In this document: one piece after another, positions 11,617 to 12,675 of the stretch
Layout: every line of letters begins with the position of its first letter
How positions within the stretch are numbered: position 1 is the first letter of the stretch
Origin: Gemmatimonadales bacterium
GTDB taxonomy: Bacteria; Gemmatimonadota; Gemmatimonadetes; Gemmatimonadales; GWC2-71-9
Length of the DNA: 12,675 nt
Direction of reading: 5' to 3'
Assembly (NCBI GenBank): GCA_025929805.1
Contig: JAICPP010000083.1
Location: 1 to 12,675, forward strand
Made by a program: the position numbers and the translations under genes
The notes under the pieces: generated by a model
The model's database searches: none
Told to the model about the DNA's origin: nothing
What the model saw: only the letters and a program-made list of their open reading frames with translations

Positions 11617-12675
11617 ATGGCAGATTCGATTCGCGATCTCCTCTTCGGCGGCATCGCGCCGGGACGCGAGCTGGTAGAGGCCATAGAGCCGCAGCGTTCC
11701 TTCGACGACGTGGTCCTGCCGGCGACAACGCTGCGGGCGCTCAACCACGCGTTGGCGTTGGTTCGAAAGCACGACCTGATCTTCCATCAGTGGGGCTTGG
11801 CGGAGCGGCACTCCACCGGCCTGGGGCTCGCCTTTCACTTTGCCGGGCCTCCCGGCACCGGCAAGACCATCTGCGCCGAAGCACTGGCCTATGCTCTCAA
11901 TAAGCGGCTGCTGGTGGTGCGGTACGCCGAGCTCGAATCCCGCTGGGTCGGTCAGACGTCCAAGCATGTGGCCTCGGTGTTCCGCTCCGCCGCCCGACAG
12001 GACGCGGTCCTGTTCTTCGATGAGGCCGACGCCATTGCGGGGCGGCGCTTCACCTCGGTGAGCGCCGCCTACGAGCGGGAGGCCAACGCGATCGTGAACG
12101 TGCTGCTTCACGAGCTCGAGATCTTTCCGGGTGTGGTCATCTTTGCCACCAACCTGGCCGCCAACATCGACCCGGCCTTCGAGCGCCGGATTCGTACCCA
12201 CATCCTCTTCGACATGCCCAATGCCGAGGAGCGCGAGCGGATCTGGCGAGTCCAGCTGCACGCCAGAAAGACCCCGCTGGCTGACGACGTGGATTTCGCT
12301 GCCCTGGCTGAGCGGTATTCTCGCAGCGGAGGCGACATCAAGAATGCCGTGCTGAAGGCCGCCCAGATGGCTACGCTGGAGCCCGGCCCCGATGCCGAAA
12401 AGCGGATTCACCAGCGCCATTTCATCCATGGCATGGAAGAAGTAATCGCAGGTGAGTCTGTCATGTCTCAGTCGCTCTTCGATGACCTAACTCCCGGAGC
12501 GTCGGGCCTGAGCATCGCCGAGGCGCAGGAGGAGCTCCGCGGAGAGCTCGCGCTGCTGGCCGAGCGGCTGGACGGGATGGACCATTCACTGCAACGGTTT
12601 GCCGCCACCCAGGCGAGCGGCCGGGAAGAGTTGCAGCGGCAGCAGACCCATCTGGTCGAATCGATCACCGCCGAG
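11617..12675 (+). CDS. AAA+ ATPase with C-terminal coiled coil, partial (3' end outside window)
   Basis: The frame is open from ATG 11617 to the window edge, 353 codons with no stop; an in-frame TGA directly precedes the ATG, so this is the earliest start. Residues 1-60 are an N-terminal linker, and 70-200 form a classical AAA module. It has Walker A GPPGTGKT (77-84, Lys83), pore-loop-like ESRWVGQT (Trp110-Val-Gly), Walker B VLFFDEAD (131-138, Glu136), sensor-1 ATN (Asn179), arginine fingers in AFERRIR (Arg190/191) and a sensor-2-region helix starting SGGDIKNAV (237-245). From about 295 the sequence becomes Glu/Arg/Leu/Gln-rich (AEAQEELRGE, LALLAERLDG) and looks like a coiled coil running off the edge. 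The protein probably forms a hexameric, ATP-driven remodelling ring. The wording of the AAA module is closest to Vps4/FtsH-like and contractile-injection-associated ATPases, but the partner is unknown. Confidence 0.9.
   Translation, partial: MADSIRDLLFGGIAPGRELVEAIEPQRSFDDVVLPATTLRALNHALALVRKHDLIFHQWGLAERHSTGLGLAFHFAGPPGTGKTICAEALAYALNKRLLVVRYAELESRWVGQTSKHVASVFRSAARQDAVLFFDEADAIAGRRFTSVSAAYEREANAIVNVLLHELEIFPGVVIFATNLAANIDPAFERRIRTHILFDMPNAEERERIWRVQLHARKTPLADDVDFAALAERYSRSGGDIKNAVLKAAQMATLEPGPDAEKRIHQRHFIHGMEEVIAGESVMSQSLFDDLTPGASGLSIAEAQEELRGELALLAERLDGMDHSLQRFAATQASGREELQRQQTHLVESITAE

Noticed and set aside
11446..12429. 327-codon minus-strand open frame opposite the AAA+ gene
   Set aside because: It overlaps two well-supported plus-strand genes and an intergenic promoter-like element; the translated protein resembles no family.
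1..12675. Mobile element, phage, CRISPR, tRNA or toxin-antitoxin module
   Set aside because: I found no transposase, integrase, terminal inverted repeats, regular spaced repeats, tRNA-like cloverleaf, or recognisable toxin-antitoxin pair.

Overview
The window is GC-rich, densely coding bacterial chromosome. Genes lie on both strands in short operons with start/stop overlaps, and no gene-free stretch exceeds about 125 bases. No tRNA, rRNA, insertion sequence, prophage gene or CRISPR array is visible. The gene set suggests a free-living soil-type bacterium; Gemmatimonadota or a neighbouring phylum is my guess from protein style, not something the sequence proves. It comprises a bacterial ergothioneine operon, a DUF3592 membrane protein, a Ste24-type M48 protease, an arginase, small two-helix membrane proteins and aromatic-rich stress-type proteins.

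Layout. (1) 1-5426, plus strand: the 3' end of egtB, then egtD and egtA joined by short overlaps (ergothioneine synthesis), followed by a YflT-type general stress protein with a glycine-zipper core, a two-domain 3-mercaptopyruvate-type sulfurtransferase and a six-helix DUF3592 protein. (2) 5441-7212, minus strand: a Cu/Zn-superoxide-dismutase-like lipoprotein that appears to lack the zinc loop, and a CAAX-protease-like M48 membrane metallopeptidase. (3) 7319-8989, plus strand: two small membrane proteins, an alkyltransferase-like DNA repair protein (PWHR in place of PCHR) and an arginase. (4) 9101-9382, plus: an unrecognised 93-residue protein, ending exactly where a convergent stand-alone response-regulator receiver begins (9383-9796, minus). 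(5) 9959-11067, minus: an alpha/beta hydrolase translationally coupled to a small DUF4031-like protein. (6) 11192-12675, plus: an acidic, Trp/Tyr-rich hypothetical protein and the first 353 codons of an AAA+ ATPase with a predicted coiled-coil tail, cut by the window edge.

How it fits together. Most recognisable genes point to redox, sulfur or damage tolerance: ergothioneine, persulfide/sulfur transfer, a SOD-fold lipoprotein, a membrane quality-control protease, alkylation-damage recognition and stress-type proteins. That is a thematic reading, not proof of co-regulation. I see no convincing new multi-gene defence or biosynthetic system. The best leads are the AAA+ ATPase locus at the right edge, a probable non-canonical ATT start on the sulfurtransferase, two adjacent hairpins inside the end of the DUF3592 gene, and the apparent Zn-less SOD-like lipoprotein.
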